Shown: positions 9,400-17,893 of the stretch, one piece after another | Numbering within the stretch: position 1 is the stretch's first letter | How the letters are laid out: each line of letters begins with the position of its first letter | Assembly: GCA_031378805.1 (NCBI GenBank) | Contig: JANNEO010000029.1 | Span: forward strand, 1-64,000 | Origin: JADCCX01 sp031378805 | Lineage (GTDB): Bacteria > Pseudomonadota > Alphaproteobacteria > Rhizobiales > Beijerinckiaceae | Length of the DNA: 64,000 nt | Reading direction: 5' to 3' | Notes under the pieces: model-generated | Databases searched by the model: none | Seen by the model: the letters and a program-made list of their open reading frames with translations, nothing else | What the model was told of the DNA's origin: nothing | Translations under genes and position numbers: made by a program

Positions 9400-9504
9400 T
9401 GTGTCCAGGTGTTGGAGCAGGCTGTTCATTGCCCTGTTCCGATCCATTGGACAGCGCAGCTTGCTCCAATCGGGAGCAACCCGTTACAATGAGGGACAGC
9501 TACA

Positions 9505-10614
9505 ATGCAGGAGAGCGAGAGTTTTCTCGTCACGCCGGTCGGCTCGCAAGCCACCCTGCACGAGGGACAACCCGTCTGTTCCATATCCTTCCTGCGCTTT
9601 GCCCAGCATGACAGCATCCTGCCGGATTGGCGGACGCTCGAGGCCAAGGCGCTTGAGCCCAATCCCTTCCTCTCACCAGATTTCCTGATCCCCGCGCGCA
9701 GCCATCTTGTGGACGGGACGGAGATGGGTTTGGCGCTCGCCTGGGAGGAACAGGATGGCCTGCGCAGACTGACAGGGCTTTTCCCGCTCATGCCCCGGTC
9801 GCGGGGCTTTGGTGCCCATTGGCTCCGATCCGGGCGAACCACGCTTTGGCACCATCCCTTGCAAGCCATGGGAGGCGCACTGCTCATCAACGATGCCGAT
9901 CAGGCATCCCGCGCGGTGGCAAGCTTTCTCAACTGGCTGCGGACTCTTCATCCTCGCCCGGTAGCCTGCGATATTCGCTCGCTCTCCCGTCATGGCCCAA
10001 CATCGCGTCTGTTCGCATTGGAGGCAGCCCGAATGGGCCTTGATGTCGCGCATATCCGCGATCCGGCGCATACCCGCGGTCTCGATTTTCGCCCCAAGGG
10101 CCTGCCGCCATTGGTCGATCAAGTGAGCATCGACAGCACGCCACTTGGTGTCCGGCTGGCGGTGGAACGCCTCATCTGCCTTGATCGCCTGGCGCAGCGC
10201 GAGGAGAAAGCCTCGATCCTGGGTGATTCCAGGCGCGTTGCCTTTCTGCGTGCCGCCACGCGGAGTTTTTCCCTCAATGGCACTCTCGCGGCAGCACTGA
10301 TTGACACCGGACCGGTCAAGGCGGGAGCGCTCATCCTGCGCAGCCGTGACAGGGCCTTCCTGTGGTGGCTCGCCGGACCCTCCGCGACCGATCCGATGGT
10401 GGAAGCCGCAATCGCCAGAAAGGCAGAACAGCAGCTTGGTTTGCCCTTGGTCGCCGCGACACAAAGTCCGCTCTCCGGACTCGGACTGGAGCCATTGGTC
10501 ACCGAAAGCCTGGTGATCGGGTTGCAGGGTCAAGCCGATCTCGCACCCGATGCCTTTGGTGCCCCTTTCGCAGCACCCACTCAGTCTTTGCCAGCAAAAA
10601 CCCAGCGCATGTAG
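9505..10614 (+). CDS. CelD/BioF2-like GNAT-fold protein
   Basis: The 369-residue protein has the layout of the CelD/BioF2-type acyltransferase superfamily. An opening block (LPDWRTLEAKALEPNPFLSPDFL) is followed by a substrate-type core (GLFPLMPRSRGFGAHWLRSG), a His-Pro segment (WHHPLQAMGGALL) and a C-terminal beta region (GALILRSRDRAFLWWLAGP). Members are linked to polysaccharide or cell-envelope modification; the substrate here is unknown. The ATG is close behind GAGGGACAG. The last 34 bases overlap the convergent NUDIX gene. The C-terminal half is weakly conserved compared with better-known members, so the call is tentative. Confidence 0.55.
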   Translation: MQESESFLVTPVGSQATLHEGQPVCSISFLRFAQHDSILPDWRTLEAKALEPNPFLSPDFLIPARSHLVDGTEMGLALAWEEQDGLRRLTGLFPLMPRSRGFGAHWLRSGRTTLWHHPLQAMGGALLINDADQASRAVASFLNWLRTLHPRPVACDIRSLSRHGPTSRLFALEAARMGLDVAHIRDPAHTRGLDFRPKGLPPLVDQVSIDSTPLGVRLAVERLICLDRLAQREEKASILGDSRRVAFLRAATRSFSLNGTLAAALIDTGPVKAGALILRSRDRAFLWWLAGPSATDPMVEAAIARKAEQQLGLPLVAATQSPLSGLGLEPLVTESLVIGLQGQADLAPDAFGAPFAAPTQSLPAKTQRM

Positions 10615-11300
10615 GCCGCGGCGAATTCCGGGGTGCGGGCTTCGTTGATATCCGCAGGTGATCGCACAATTGCGAAATCCGCAAGCTCCTGATCCGTGTG
10701 CGTTGCCAGTCGCTCCAGCAGCATGTCCCGCGCAGTCCTGGCATCATGGATCAGCCGGGCAGGCTTCAGGAACGCCGCCCGATAGGTCTCGGCAACCAGT
10801 ACCCAAGAGTCCGTGATGCTCACTTCATCCGGCCGCAAGCCTGTCTCCTCGAACAACTCGCGCCGCAGACTTCCCGCCAGGTCGACCCTGTCATCCACTG
10901 TCACGTCATTCATGTCGGGCGTGCCGCCTGGAAAATAGATTTTCCCGGCATTGGCCGTGTGATCGCCCATCACGCCCAACAGGAAGGCACCGTCGCTGCC
11001 TTGCAAGGCGGCCATGGCAAAGCCGTTGCGGCGCGCGCTGCCAGGCTGGCCAAAATGAATCCAGGTCAGGAAACTGGCATAGTCCACCGGCGTGTAGGCC
11101 GTGGAATAGACACCGTTCTCCAGGCTCCAGCGGTGCTGCATCAGAACCGTGCCATTGAACATCCTGGGCTTGGCGGCTACCTGCTTGGCCCAGTGCGCGT
11201 CGATCTCTTCACGTCTGTCACGTGCGAAATCCCATTCCACGGGTTCGAGCGTGGCATCAACCCGCAGCAGCGGGGTGATCTGGGCCGTGGGGCTGCTCAC
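10581..11300 (-). CDS. NUDIX hydrolase family protein
   Basis: The 239-residue protein carries a NUDIX box with the core RRELFEETGL preceded by the Gly-rich strand YFPGGTPD, spanning about residues 120-160. The REXXEE portion is intact, so a metal-dependent nucleoside-diphosphate hydrolase activity is plausible. The N-terminal 100 residues are not from a NUDIX subgroup I recognise, so the substrate is unknown. Its start overlaps the stop of the PhzF-like gene by four bases (ATGA), which indicates one transcript. Its 3' end runs 34 bases into the convergent CelD-like gene. Confidence 0.8.
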   Translation of the reverse strand: MSSPTAQITPLLRVDATLEPVEWDFARDRREEIDAHWAKQVAAKPRMFNGTVLMQHRWSLENGVYSTAYTPVDYASFLTWIHFGQPGSARRNGFAMAALQGSDGAFLLGVMGDHTANAGKIYFPGGTPDMNDVTVDDRVDLAGSLRRELFEETGLRPDEVSITDSWVLVAETYRAAFLKPARLIHDARTARDMLLERLATHTDQELADFAIVRSPADINEARTPEFAAAYMRWVFAGKD

Positions 11301-12208
11301 AGGTTGATCGTACCTTCCGAGACGATGACCGCACCACCACCAATTGTTGCTTCGTTCAAAGCCCCGCGCTCGACATCAAGGGTCAGCACGATCTCGGAAG
11401 GCCGCCCCATTTCCACGCCCTGCAGGATGATGTGCTGCTGCTCGCGCCCGTCCGCAGGCTTCTCGAAGGCCATGATGGTGCCCGCGAAAGCTGCAGCAGC
11501 CGCGCCTGTCGCGGGATCCTCGACGATGCCATGGCTGGGTGCGAACATCCGGGTCTGCCAGGTGCGCGCACCTGTCTTGACGTAAAGGTAGCACCAGGGG
11601 CTTGGCGTGCCGCCGAAGGCCGCTTCGTAATCGGGCGACGCAACGGAACGGGCGCGCGAGAGTGAATCGAGGCTCTTCAAGGGAACCATCGTGAAGGCAA
11701 CACCCGCCGCGAAATTGGCGCAGTGGTGGCCATCGAACCCGATGTCATCGGCATCAAGGCCCAGCGCCTTGGCGATCTGCATGGCGTTGCGGGGCGGCTC
11801 AGCCACCATCACCGGCAACTTCGGGATGGCGAAGACACCCCGCGCAGCCCTACCCTGCCGCTTCGACACATCGACCTTCACCAGACCGATTGTCTCTTCC
11901 AGCGCGATGACGATGCCGGAGCTGCCCACCATTTCGGGCGCCCGCAGCTGGGCCAGCAGCACCGCCGTTCCCACCGTCGGATGGCCCGCGAAAGGCAGCT
12001 CGGATCCCGGCGTGAAAATGCGGATCTTGGCCGTGTTCACCGGGTCGTCGGGCGGCAGGACAAAGACGGTTTCGGACAGATTGAACTCACGCGTGATGGC
12101 CTGCATCCGGGCGGTGTCCAGGCCCTCGCAGTCATGCACGACGGCCAGCGGATTTCCAGCAAGTGCATGATCGGTGAAGACGTCGAGGGTGTGGAAACAA
12201 CGTGGCAT
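11297..12208 (-). CDS. PhzF family isomerase/epimerase
   Basis: The 303-residue protein has the two-half PhzF/diaminopimelate-epimerase fold signature. The N-terminus FHTLDVFTDHALAGNPLAVV is diagnostic, as are FNLSETVFVLPP (with the catalytic Glu) and PFAGHPTVGTA. The second half has EDPATGAAAAAFAG. PhzF relatives in non-phenazine producers have unknown substrates. I start it at the ATG at 12208 (MPRCFHTL), although the frame stays open upstream. The ribosome site GGAGAAAG comes out of the repeat element at 12220-12338. The NUDIX gene follows with a four-base overlap. Confidence 0.9.
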   Translation of the reverse strand: MPRCFHTLDVFTDHALAGNPLAVVHDCEGLDTARMQAITREFNLSETVFVLPPDDPVNTAKIRIFTPGSELPFAGHPTVGTAVLLAQLRAPEMVGSSGIVIALEETIGLVKVDVSKRQGRAARGVFAIPKLPVMVAEPPRNAMQIAKALGLDADDIGFDGHHCANFAAGVAFTMVPLKSLDSLSRARSVASPDYEAAFGGTPSPWCYLYVKTGARTWQTRMFAPSHGIVEDPATGAAAAAFAGTIMAFEKPADGREQQHIILQGVEMGRPSEIVLTLDVERGALNEATIGGGAVIVSEGTINL

Positions 12209-12219
12209 GGGGACTTTCT

Positions 12220-12338
12220 CCTTCTCCCTCGGGAGAAGGAGGTTGGCGGAGCCAACCGGATGAGGGAGAATCACTGATCTCAGGGATTCTCCCTCATCCG
12301 TCATGCTCCGCATGACACCTTCCCCCAATGGGGGAAGG
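12220..12338. repeat. Compound palindromic (BIME-like) element of two inverted units
   Basis: Five hairpins are packed into 119 bases. CCTTCTCCC-TC-GGGAGAAGG is at 12220-12239, GGTTGGC-GGA-GCCAACC at 12241-12257, a 16-base inverted repeat CGGATGAGGGAGAATC with its complement at 12258-12300, TCATGC-TCC-GCATGA at 12301-12315, and CCTTCCCCC-AAT-GGGGGAAGG at 12318-12338. Read from each end it is the same unit (CCTTC hairpin, GCGGAGC hairpin, GGATGAGGGAGAATC) in opposite orientations. It fills the whole gap between the dehydratase stop and the PhzF start. Confidence 0.9.
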
Positions 12339-12349
12339 CCAAAACCGCT

Positions 12350-14158
12350 TTAGTGATTGTCCCTTGGCACACCGTAAGTCTTGTGGATTTTCTGGTATTT
12401 CACGGCCGGCTTCAGCACCATGCCGTTGGACAGCTCATCCACGATGCCGCGCTGGATCTCCTGCCACGGTGTCTGGCTCTTGGGGTATTTATAGCCGCCA
12501 GCTTTCTCGAATGCGGCGCGGCGTTTCGCCATCTCTGCATCGGAAATGAGGACATCCGCCCGGCGCTTCTTCAGGTCGATGCGCACTCTGTCACCAGACT
12601 TGAGCAGCGCCAGACCGCCACCGGTGGCCGCCTCCGGTGAGGCATTGAGAATGGAGGGCGAGCCTGATGTGCCGGACTGCCTGCCATCACCGATGCAGGG
12701 CAGCGAGGTAATGCCCTTCTTGATCAGGTAGGAGGGGGGCCGCATGTTCACGACCTCGGCCGCACCAGGATAGCCCACGGGGCCTGCGCCGCGCATGAAA
12801 AGCAGCGTGTTGCCGTCCATCTTCAGCTTCGGATCATCGATGCGGTGATGGTAGTCCTCAGGACCATCAAAGACCATGGCGTTGCCCTCGAAGGCCATGG
12901 GATCCTTTGGGTTGGAGAGGTAACGCTTGCGGAATTCTTCCGAGATCACGCTCATCTTCATGATGCCGCTGTCGAAGAGGTTGCCCTTGAGATTGAGGAA
13001 GCCCGCCTGCTTCCGCATCGGTTTGGCAAAGGGGAGGATGACCTTGGGATTGTTGGTGAAGCGCCCCTCGCAGTTGGCGTGCAGGGTCTTGCCGTTCACT
13101 GTCAGATGCGACTTGTCGATCTTGCCCGCCTTGATCAGCTCGGCGATCACCGCAGGCACACCGCCAGCACGGTAATACTCCTCGCCCAGATACTCGCCGG
13201 CAGGCTGCATGTTGACCAGCAGGGGGATATCATAGCCGAACTTCTCCCAGTCGTCATTGGTGAGTTCCACGCCGATGTGCCGCGCGATCGCGTTCAGGTG
13301 GACAGGAGCGTTGGTCGAGCCGCCGATGGCGGAATTCACTTTGATGGCGTTCTCGAATGCGGCGCGCGTCAGCACCTTGGAGGGTGTCAGGTCTTCCCAG
13401 ACCATATCGACGATGCGTTGGCCCGTGCGATAGGCCATTTCATAACGATCGCGGTAGGGCGCTGGAATGGCCGCGCAGCCCGGCAGGCTCATGCCCAGCG
13501 CTTCCGCCAGGCTGTTCATGGTCGAGGCCGTGCCCATGGTGTTGCAATGCCCGGCTGAGGGTGCCGACGAGGCGATCAGCTCCACGAAACCGGCATCGTC
13601 CAGCTTGCCCCCCGCGTGCAGTTCACGGGCTTTCCAGACGATCGTGCCGGACCCCGTCCGCTCGTTGTTGTGCCAGCCATTCAGCATCGGACCGCCAGAG
13701 AGCACGATGGCCGGGATATCCACTGTGGCCGCCGCCATGATCTGCGCAGGCGTGGTCTTGTCGCAGCCTGTCGTGAGCACCACGGCATCCAGCGGATAGC
13801 CATAGAGAATTTCGACAAGGCTGAGATACTGCAGGTTACGGTCGAGGCTCGCAGTCGGGCGCTTGCAGGTCTCCTGGATCGGATGGATTGGAAACTCGAA
13901 CGGCACACCGCCCATCTCCCGGATACCATCACGGATGCGTGGCGAAAGCTCGATGTGGTGGCGATTGCAGGGCGCGATGTCGGATCCGGTCTGGGCAATG
14001 CCGATGATCGGGCGACCGGACTGCAACTCTTCCCTTGAAAGGCCGAAGTTCATGGTGCGCTCGATATAGAGCGCAGTCATGTCGATGTTGGCGGGGTTGT
14101 TGAACCAGGCGCGGGAGCGGAGCCGATCAATCTGCGCCTTGGTGGGTTTCCTTGCCAT
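12350..14158 (-). CDS. IlvD/Edd family dehydratase (sugar-acid type)
   Basis: Iron-sulfur dehydratase of the IlvD/Edd family. The N-terminal block SRAWFNNPANIDMTALYIER and GRPIIGIAQTGSDIAPCNRHH, the TGCDKTTPAQIMAA cluster motif and the C-terminal IGDGRQSGTSGSPSILN match the subgroup that dehydrates pentonates and hexonates (L-arabonate, xylonate, gluconate), rather than the branched-chain amino-acid enzyme. The exact substrate is not decidable. I start at ATG 14158 (MARKPTK), preceded by GGGAG; a longer open frame to 14212 exists. An SDR gene lies 140 bases upstream on the same strand and could oxidise the sugar or lactone precursor. Confidence 0.85.
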   Translation of the reverse strand: MARKPTKAQIDRLRSRAWFNNPANIDMTALYIERTMNFGLSREELQSGRPIIGIAQTGSDIAPCNRHHIELSPRIRDGIREMGGVPFEFPIHPIQETCKRPTASLDRNLQYLSLVEILYGYPLDAVVLTTGCDKTTPAQIMAAATVDIPAIVLSGGPMLNGWHNNERTGSGTIVWKARELHAGGKLDDAGFVELIASSAPSAGHCNTMGTASTMNSLAEALGMSLPGCAAIPAPYRDRYEMAYRTGQRIVDMVWEDLTPSKVLTRAAFENAIKVNSAIGGSTNAPVHLNAIARHIGVELTNDDWEKFGYDIPLLVNMQPAGEYLGEEYYRAGGVPAVIAELIKAGKIDKSHLTVNGKTLHANCEGRFTNNPKVILPFAKPMRKQAGFLNLKGNLFDSGIMKMSVISEEFRKRYLSNPKDPMAFEGNAMVFDGPEDYHHRIDDPKLKMDGNTLLFMRGAGPVGYPGAAEVVNMRPPSYLIKKGITSLPCIGDGRQSGTSGSPSILNASPEAATGGGLALLKSGDRVRIDLKKRRADVLISDAEMAKRRAAFEKAGGYKYPKSQTPWQEIQRGIVDELSNGMVLKPAVKYQKIHKTYGVPRDNH

Positions 14159-14298
14159 CGCCTGTCGTCTCCCGGTCACCCGCTTGTCACGGATCAGTGT
14201 CCACTTGGTCAAGCCTGACTGTCAGCAAAACCGCAGCCGGTGGCAAGCCGCAATTCACCAGGATGGACTGGAAAAACAAAGGCTGCAGCGAATTGCAG

Positions 14299-15093
14299 CT
14301 ACAGCGAATTGATGGAATGCCCACCATCAACCGTAATGATGGTGCCCGTGATGTAGCGGGACGCCCCGTGCGCCAGCAGGCGGAATGGCGCATCCAGATC
14401 GGCCAACTGACCGATACGACGCATGGGAACCCGCTTGATCAGTTTTTCACCCGCATCAGTGCGGAAGAAGTCGTCGTTAATTTCGGTCTCGACGTAGCCC
14501 GGTGCAAGCGCATTCACCCGGATATCGTGACGCGCCCACTCCAGCGCCAACGCCTTCGTCATCTGCACTACGGCAGCCTTGGAGATCGCATAGGCTGCCA
14601 GGTTGTTGGCGACACGCAGTCCGAGAATCGAAGCGATATTGACAATGTCACCACCGCCGCACGCCTTCATCAGGCGCGCAGACTCCACCGCGCAGGCCCA
14701 GACACCCCGCAGGTTGACATCCATGACCCGATCAAAATCCTTCATGGTCGTGTCGAGAGCAGCGGCCGTTTCGGCAATGCCGGCATTGTTGACAAGGATA
14801 TCCAGCCGTCGCTCGCCCTTCGAGATGGTGGCAAAGACGTTGTGGATGCTGGCTTCATCCGTCACATCCAGTGGCAGGACAATGACGCGACCAGCGCCGA
14901 GGCGCATACACTCCTCGGCAACCGCATTGAGCTTGTCCGTGCGTCGCGCCGCGAGCGCCAGCGTGCCAATGCCGTCCGCTGCCAGCAGTTGCGCGAAATG
15001 GGCTCCAAGGCCGGATGATGCGCCGGTCACAAGCGCGACGCGACGAGCAGATTGTCGGGACTGTGCGTGCTCAGCGTCGTTCCGCTCACTCAT
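14299..15093 (-). CDS. SDR family oxidoreductase
   Basis: Classical short-chain dehydrogenase of 264 residues. The NAD(P)-binding TGASSGLG is at about residue 24, NNAG (LDILVNNAGI) is in the middle, and the active-site Ser and YxxxK (AYAISKAAVV) and PGYVETEI are all present. It ends with the familiar TIITVDGGHS. AAGGGA lies before the ATG. It is followed by the IlvD/Edd-type dehydratase, so a role in sugar or sugar-acid oxidation is possible but only inferred. Confidence 0.88.
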   Translation of the reverse strand: MSERNDAEHAQSRQSARRVALVTGASSGLGAHFAQLLAADGIGTLALAARRTDKLNAVAEECMRLGAGRVIVLPLDVTDEASIHNVFATISKGERRLDILVNNAGIAETAAALDTTMKDFDRVMDVNLRGVWACAVESARLMKACGGGDIVNIASILGLRVANNLAAYAISKAAVVQMTKALALEWARHDIRVNALAPGYVETEINDDFFRTDAGEKLIKRVPMRRIGQLADLDAPFRLLAHGASRYITGTIITVDGGHSINSL

Positions 15094-15336
15094 GCCGCAA
15101 TCCCTTCAAGTCCATACCTGCGATCTTGCTGCGGTGCAATATTACAAATCGGCAGAGTTATAAACCCCTTCATTGGTTGGACAATCGGGTTCGCAAGTCC
15201 CTAGCAACCTGCATAATTCATGGGATACCGACGCATCCGGCGTTGACGGGGCGTTGCGGTGGATTCTAGGCTTGTGTAGATAAGATATTGACTCGCAAGA
15301 GTTTCACCGACGCTTGATGATGGTATCAATTGCCCC

Positions 15337-15648
15337 ATGAATGACGCGTCCCTCCCCCTTGCATCGGCGTTGCAGCGCCTTGGGTCTGCCATCGATCTCC
15401 TGGATGCCGCCGCAGCCCGTCGCCTTTCCGGCGACCGCAACGATGCGGCACGCTCCACCGAACTAGAGCTGATGCGTGGCGACCGCGCCAAGTTGGCCGA
15501 ATTGCTGGACCAGGCTTTGTCGCGCGGCCGGGCTCTTGAAGCCGTTCAGGACGAACTCTCCGGGCGGATTGACCGGGCGATTGACCTTGTGAAGGGTGCT
15601 CTTGATCAAGCCTCAGCGGAACCAGCACTGCCGGGAAAGGACACCTGA
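15337..15648 (+). CDS. DUF4164-like small coiled-coil protein upstream of zapA
   Basis: A 103-residue, mostly helical protein with heptad-like content (LELMRGDRAKLAELLDQALS, ALEAVQDELSGRIDRAIDLV). It fits the DUF4164 family that precedes zapA in many Hyphomicrobiales. The reading stops one base before the zapA ATG, so the two genes are almost certainly co-transcribed and probably coupled. A role as an accessory of FtsZ-ring assembly is inferred from location only. The ribosome site is weak. Confidence 0.75.
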   Translation: MNDASLPLASALQRLGSAIDLLDAAAARRLSGDRNDAARSTELELMRGDRAKLAELLDQALSRGRALEAVQDELSGRIDRAIDLVKGALDQASAEPALPGKDT

Positions 15649-15649
15649 C

Positions 15650-16009
15650 ATGGGACAGGTGACAGTCACCATCGATGGCAAGGCGTATCGCATGGCGTGC
15701 GAGGATGGCGAAGAGGCCCATCTGGAAGGGCTGGCGGGCTATTTCGACGGCCGCGTGCAGGAAATGCGCACATCTTTCGGAGAGATCGGCGACATGCGGC
15801 TGACCATCATGGCGGCCATTACGGCGGCCGATGAAATCATGGAATTGCGTCGCAAAACCGCTGCAGCCGAGGCTGAGGTGGCTGCCTTACGCGAAACATT
15901 CGCCGCGACTGACAAGGGGCAGGATGAGCGTGATCGCCGGACTGCCGAGGCCATGACCGCGCTGTCAGAGCGTGTCGAGCGCATCGCCAAGGGGCTGGCT
16001 GCAGTTTAG
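15650..16009 (+). CDS. zapA: Cell division protein ZapA
   Basis: FtsZ-ring bundling factor. The N-terminal ZapA globular domain is clear (VTVTIDGKAYRMACEDGEEA, LAGYFDGRVQEMR, RLTIMAAITAADEIME), followed by a C-terminal coiled coil (about residues 65-115). The 119-residue length is typical. The ATG at 15650 is two bases after the stop of the DUF4164 gene. The 6S RNA and 5-formyltetrahydrofolate cyclo-ligase genes that often follow zapA in relatives are not seen; a ligase of the PaaK type follows instead. Confidence 0.9.
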   Translation: MGQVTVTIDGKAYRMACEDGEEAHLEGLAGYFDGRVQEMRTSFGEIGDMRLTIMAAITAADEIMELRRKTAAAEAEVAALRETFAATDKGQDERDRRTAEAMTALSERVERIAKGLAAV

Positions 16010-16079
16010 CGCGTGTTGACACACTGGCCAGGCTTGATTTTGACATTTGCTCTTTCTACCGACCCTTTCGGAGGCTTTG

Positions 16080-17306
16080 ATGCCCATTCTCGACAAGCTT
16101 GAGACCGCACCGCCTGACAAGCGGGAGAAGAGCCAGTTCAAGGAACTCCGCGCCCTCCTCGACTTCGCCAAGAGCAAGGCGCCCGCGCTGCGCCGGCAAC
16201 TCAAGGGCATCGATACCAAGGGCTTGAAGGACCGGGCTGCGCTGGCCGCCGTTCCCGTGTTGCGCAAAGCGGAGCTGCTGGCGATGCAGCAGGTGACGCC
16301 ACCTTTTGCCGGCCTGGTCACGGTGAAGCCGGGGCAACTCGCACGCCTGCTCATCTCGCCAGGCCCCATCGCCGATCCCGAAGGCATCTACATGGATTGG
16401 TGGGGTGCGGCGCGGTCTCTCGCGGCGGCAGGGTTTGCCAAGGGGGATGTGGTGCTGAACACCTTCAGCTATCACTTCACGCCCGGTGGATTCATCATGG
16501 ATTCGGGTGCTCAAGCGTTGGGCTGCGCCGTGATTCCGGCCGGTCCAGGCAATGTGGAGCAGCAATTGCAGGCCATTGCGATGTTTCGTCCCTCGGCCTA
16601 TTGCGGCACGCCAGATTTCCTCAAGATCCTCTTCGACAAGGCTGCGGAAGCCAAGGCCGACATCTCCTGCATCAGGAAAGCCATGGTCTCCGGCGCGGCC
16701 TTTCCGGCCTCGCTGCAAGCCGAAGTGAAGAAGCTGGGCGTCGATGCGTATCAAAGCTACGCCACCGCCGACCTCGGTGTCGTCGCCTATGAGAGCGATG
16801 CGCGGCAGGGCCTGATCTGCAACGAGGGGCTGATCGTCGAGATCGTGCGTCCTGGCACTGATGATCCTGTCCCGGAGGGCGAGGTGGGCGAAATCGTCGT
16901 GACCCGGCTGAACGAGGAATATCCGCTGCTCAGGTTCGGGACGGGTGATCTTTCGAAATTTTTGCCCGGCCCCTCTCCCTGCGGGCGCACCAACCGCCGA
17001 CTCGCAGGCTGGATGGGGCGTGCCGACCAGCGCACCAAGGTGAAGGGCATGTTTGTCGATCCCGCGCAGGTTGATGCCGTCGGCAAACGGCACCCGGAAC
17101 TGGGGCGCCTCAGGCTTGTCGTCACGCGCGCCAACGAGCAGGACGTCATGGTTTTGCGTGCGGAAGCGCAGGGTGCTGCGTCTGGGCTGGCGGAGAAAGT
17201 GGGCGAGACGCTGGCGGCGGTGCTGAAGCTGAAGGGCGCGGTTGATCTGGTGAAGCCGGGAAGTTTGCCGAACGATGGCAAGGTGATCAGCGACGAGCGG
17301 GGGTGA
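16080..17306 (+). CDS. Phenylacetate-CoA ligase-like (PaaK-type) adenylate-forming enzyme
   Basis: The 408-residue protein has the architecture of PaaK-like ligases. An N-terminal region is followed by YHFTPGGFIMDSGAQALGCAVIPAGPGN, a substrate-pocket segment with CGTPDFLKIL, and a C-terminal part with LLRFGTGDLS and GWMGRADQRTKVKGMFVDP, the last being the hinge and C-terminal lid. The canonical Gly/Ser/Thr-rich ATP loop is weak: the region where it is expected reads LARLLISPGPIADPEGIY. ATP use or substrate class may therefore differ from phenylacetate ligase. GGAGG precedes the ATG. It probably makes an acyl-CoA from an aromatic or short acid. Confidence 0.8.
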   Translation: MPILDKLETAPPDKREKSQFKELRALLDFAKSKAPALRRQLKGIDTKGLKDRAALAAVPVLRKAELLAMQQVTPPFAGLVTVKPGQLARLLISPGPIADPEGIYMDWWGAARSLAAAGFAKGDVVLNTFSYHFTPGGFIMDSGAQALGCAVIPAGPGNVEQQLQAIAMFRPSAYCGTPDFLKILFDKAAEAKADISCIRKAMVSGAAFPASLQAEVKKLGVDAYQSYATADLGVVAYESDARQGLICNEGLIVEIVRPGTDDPVPEGEVGEIVVTRLNEEYPLLRFGTGDLSKFLPGPSPCGRTNRRLAGWMGRADQRTKVKGMFVDPAQVDAVGKRHPELGRLRLVVTRANEQDVMVLRAEAQGAASGLAEKVGETLAAVLKLKGAVDLVKPGSLPNDGKVISDERG

Positions 17307-17311
17307 GTTCC

Positions 17312-17893
17312 CTAATTTTTTGCATGACTTGGAAACTTCAGCAACAACCACTCCAGCACTTTTAGCTGGTCGTCTCCTGTGGCTCGACGAATCTGGATCA
17401 GCAGCTTCTGCACGGATGGTCGGTCAAGCGTCAGATTCTTTGAACCTTCGTTGCAGACTGAGCATATCGCCCGCAAATTGCCGGCTTCATCAGAACCGCC
17501 CATGCTTTTGTCAACGACGTGACCGATGTGAAGCCTCGTTTTTCGCCCTGCGTCATAGGGGTGAGCCTCTCCAGCAACAGCACCACATTGCTGGCAGGTA
17601 AAGCCGTTGCGATCAAGAACCAAAGCTCTTGTTTCCTTTGAGATCGTGCGGGCAAAAGCCGGAACCGGCTTTGCGGACTCGAGCAGGTACTGACCGGGCT
17701 TGAGGTCGGAACGGTCATTGTGCGTGAGAATTTGAAAGCCTTCCTCATCCCTCAGTTCGCGTACACGCCTTGCCCACTCGCTGATGTCACCCGATGCGTG
17801 TCTGAGCTCATCCGAACTCAGCACCTTGCCGAGATTCTCAAGAAAATGAGCGCGCAATTTTGTCCGTGCGCCTTGCGAAGCACTCCGCGCCAT
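17312..17893 (-). CDS. HNH endonuclease (restriction partner of the adjacent methyltransferase)
   Basis: The 193-residue protein has a helical N-terminal half (SDELRHASGDISEWARRVRELRDEEG, helix-turn-helix-like) and a C-terminal HNH nuclease. The zinc-type pair CQQCG and CSVCN flanks RLHIGHVVDKSMGGSDEAGNLRAI, which supplies the H-N-H residues. It starts on the last base of the methyltransferase stop (TGATG), so the two are translationally coupled. This coupling to a cytosine-5 methyltransferase makes it a type II restriction endonuclease in all likelihood; the recognition sequence cannot be read from the sequence. Codon use is visibly less GC-rich than that of the neighbours. Confidence 0.85.
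   Translation of the reverse strand: MARSASQGARTKLRAHFLENLGKVLSSDELRHASGDISEWARRVRELRDEEGFQILTHNDRSDLKPGQYLLESAKPVPAFARTISKETRALVLDRNGFTCQQCGAVAGEAHPYDAGRKTRLHIGHVVDKSMGGSDEAGNLRAICSVCNEGSKNLTLDRPSVQKLLIQIRRATGDDQLKVLEWLLLKFPSHAKN

Noticed and set aside
14282..14310. Direct repeat CAGCGAATTG spaced by nine bases near the SDR stop
   Set aside because: Only two short copies, partly inside the SDR 3' end; likely chance.
16010..16079. 6S RNA expected downstream of zapA
   Set aside because: Only 70 bases lie before the next gene and no long rod-like structure is possible there.
16056..17351. Long minus-strand open frame opposite the PaaK-like gene
   Set aside because: His/Arg/Gln-rich shadow of a well-supported plus-strand gene.
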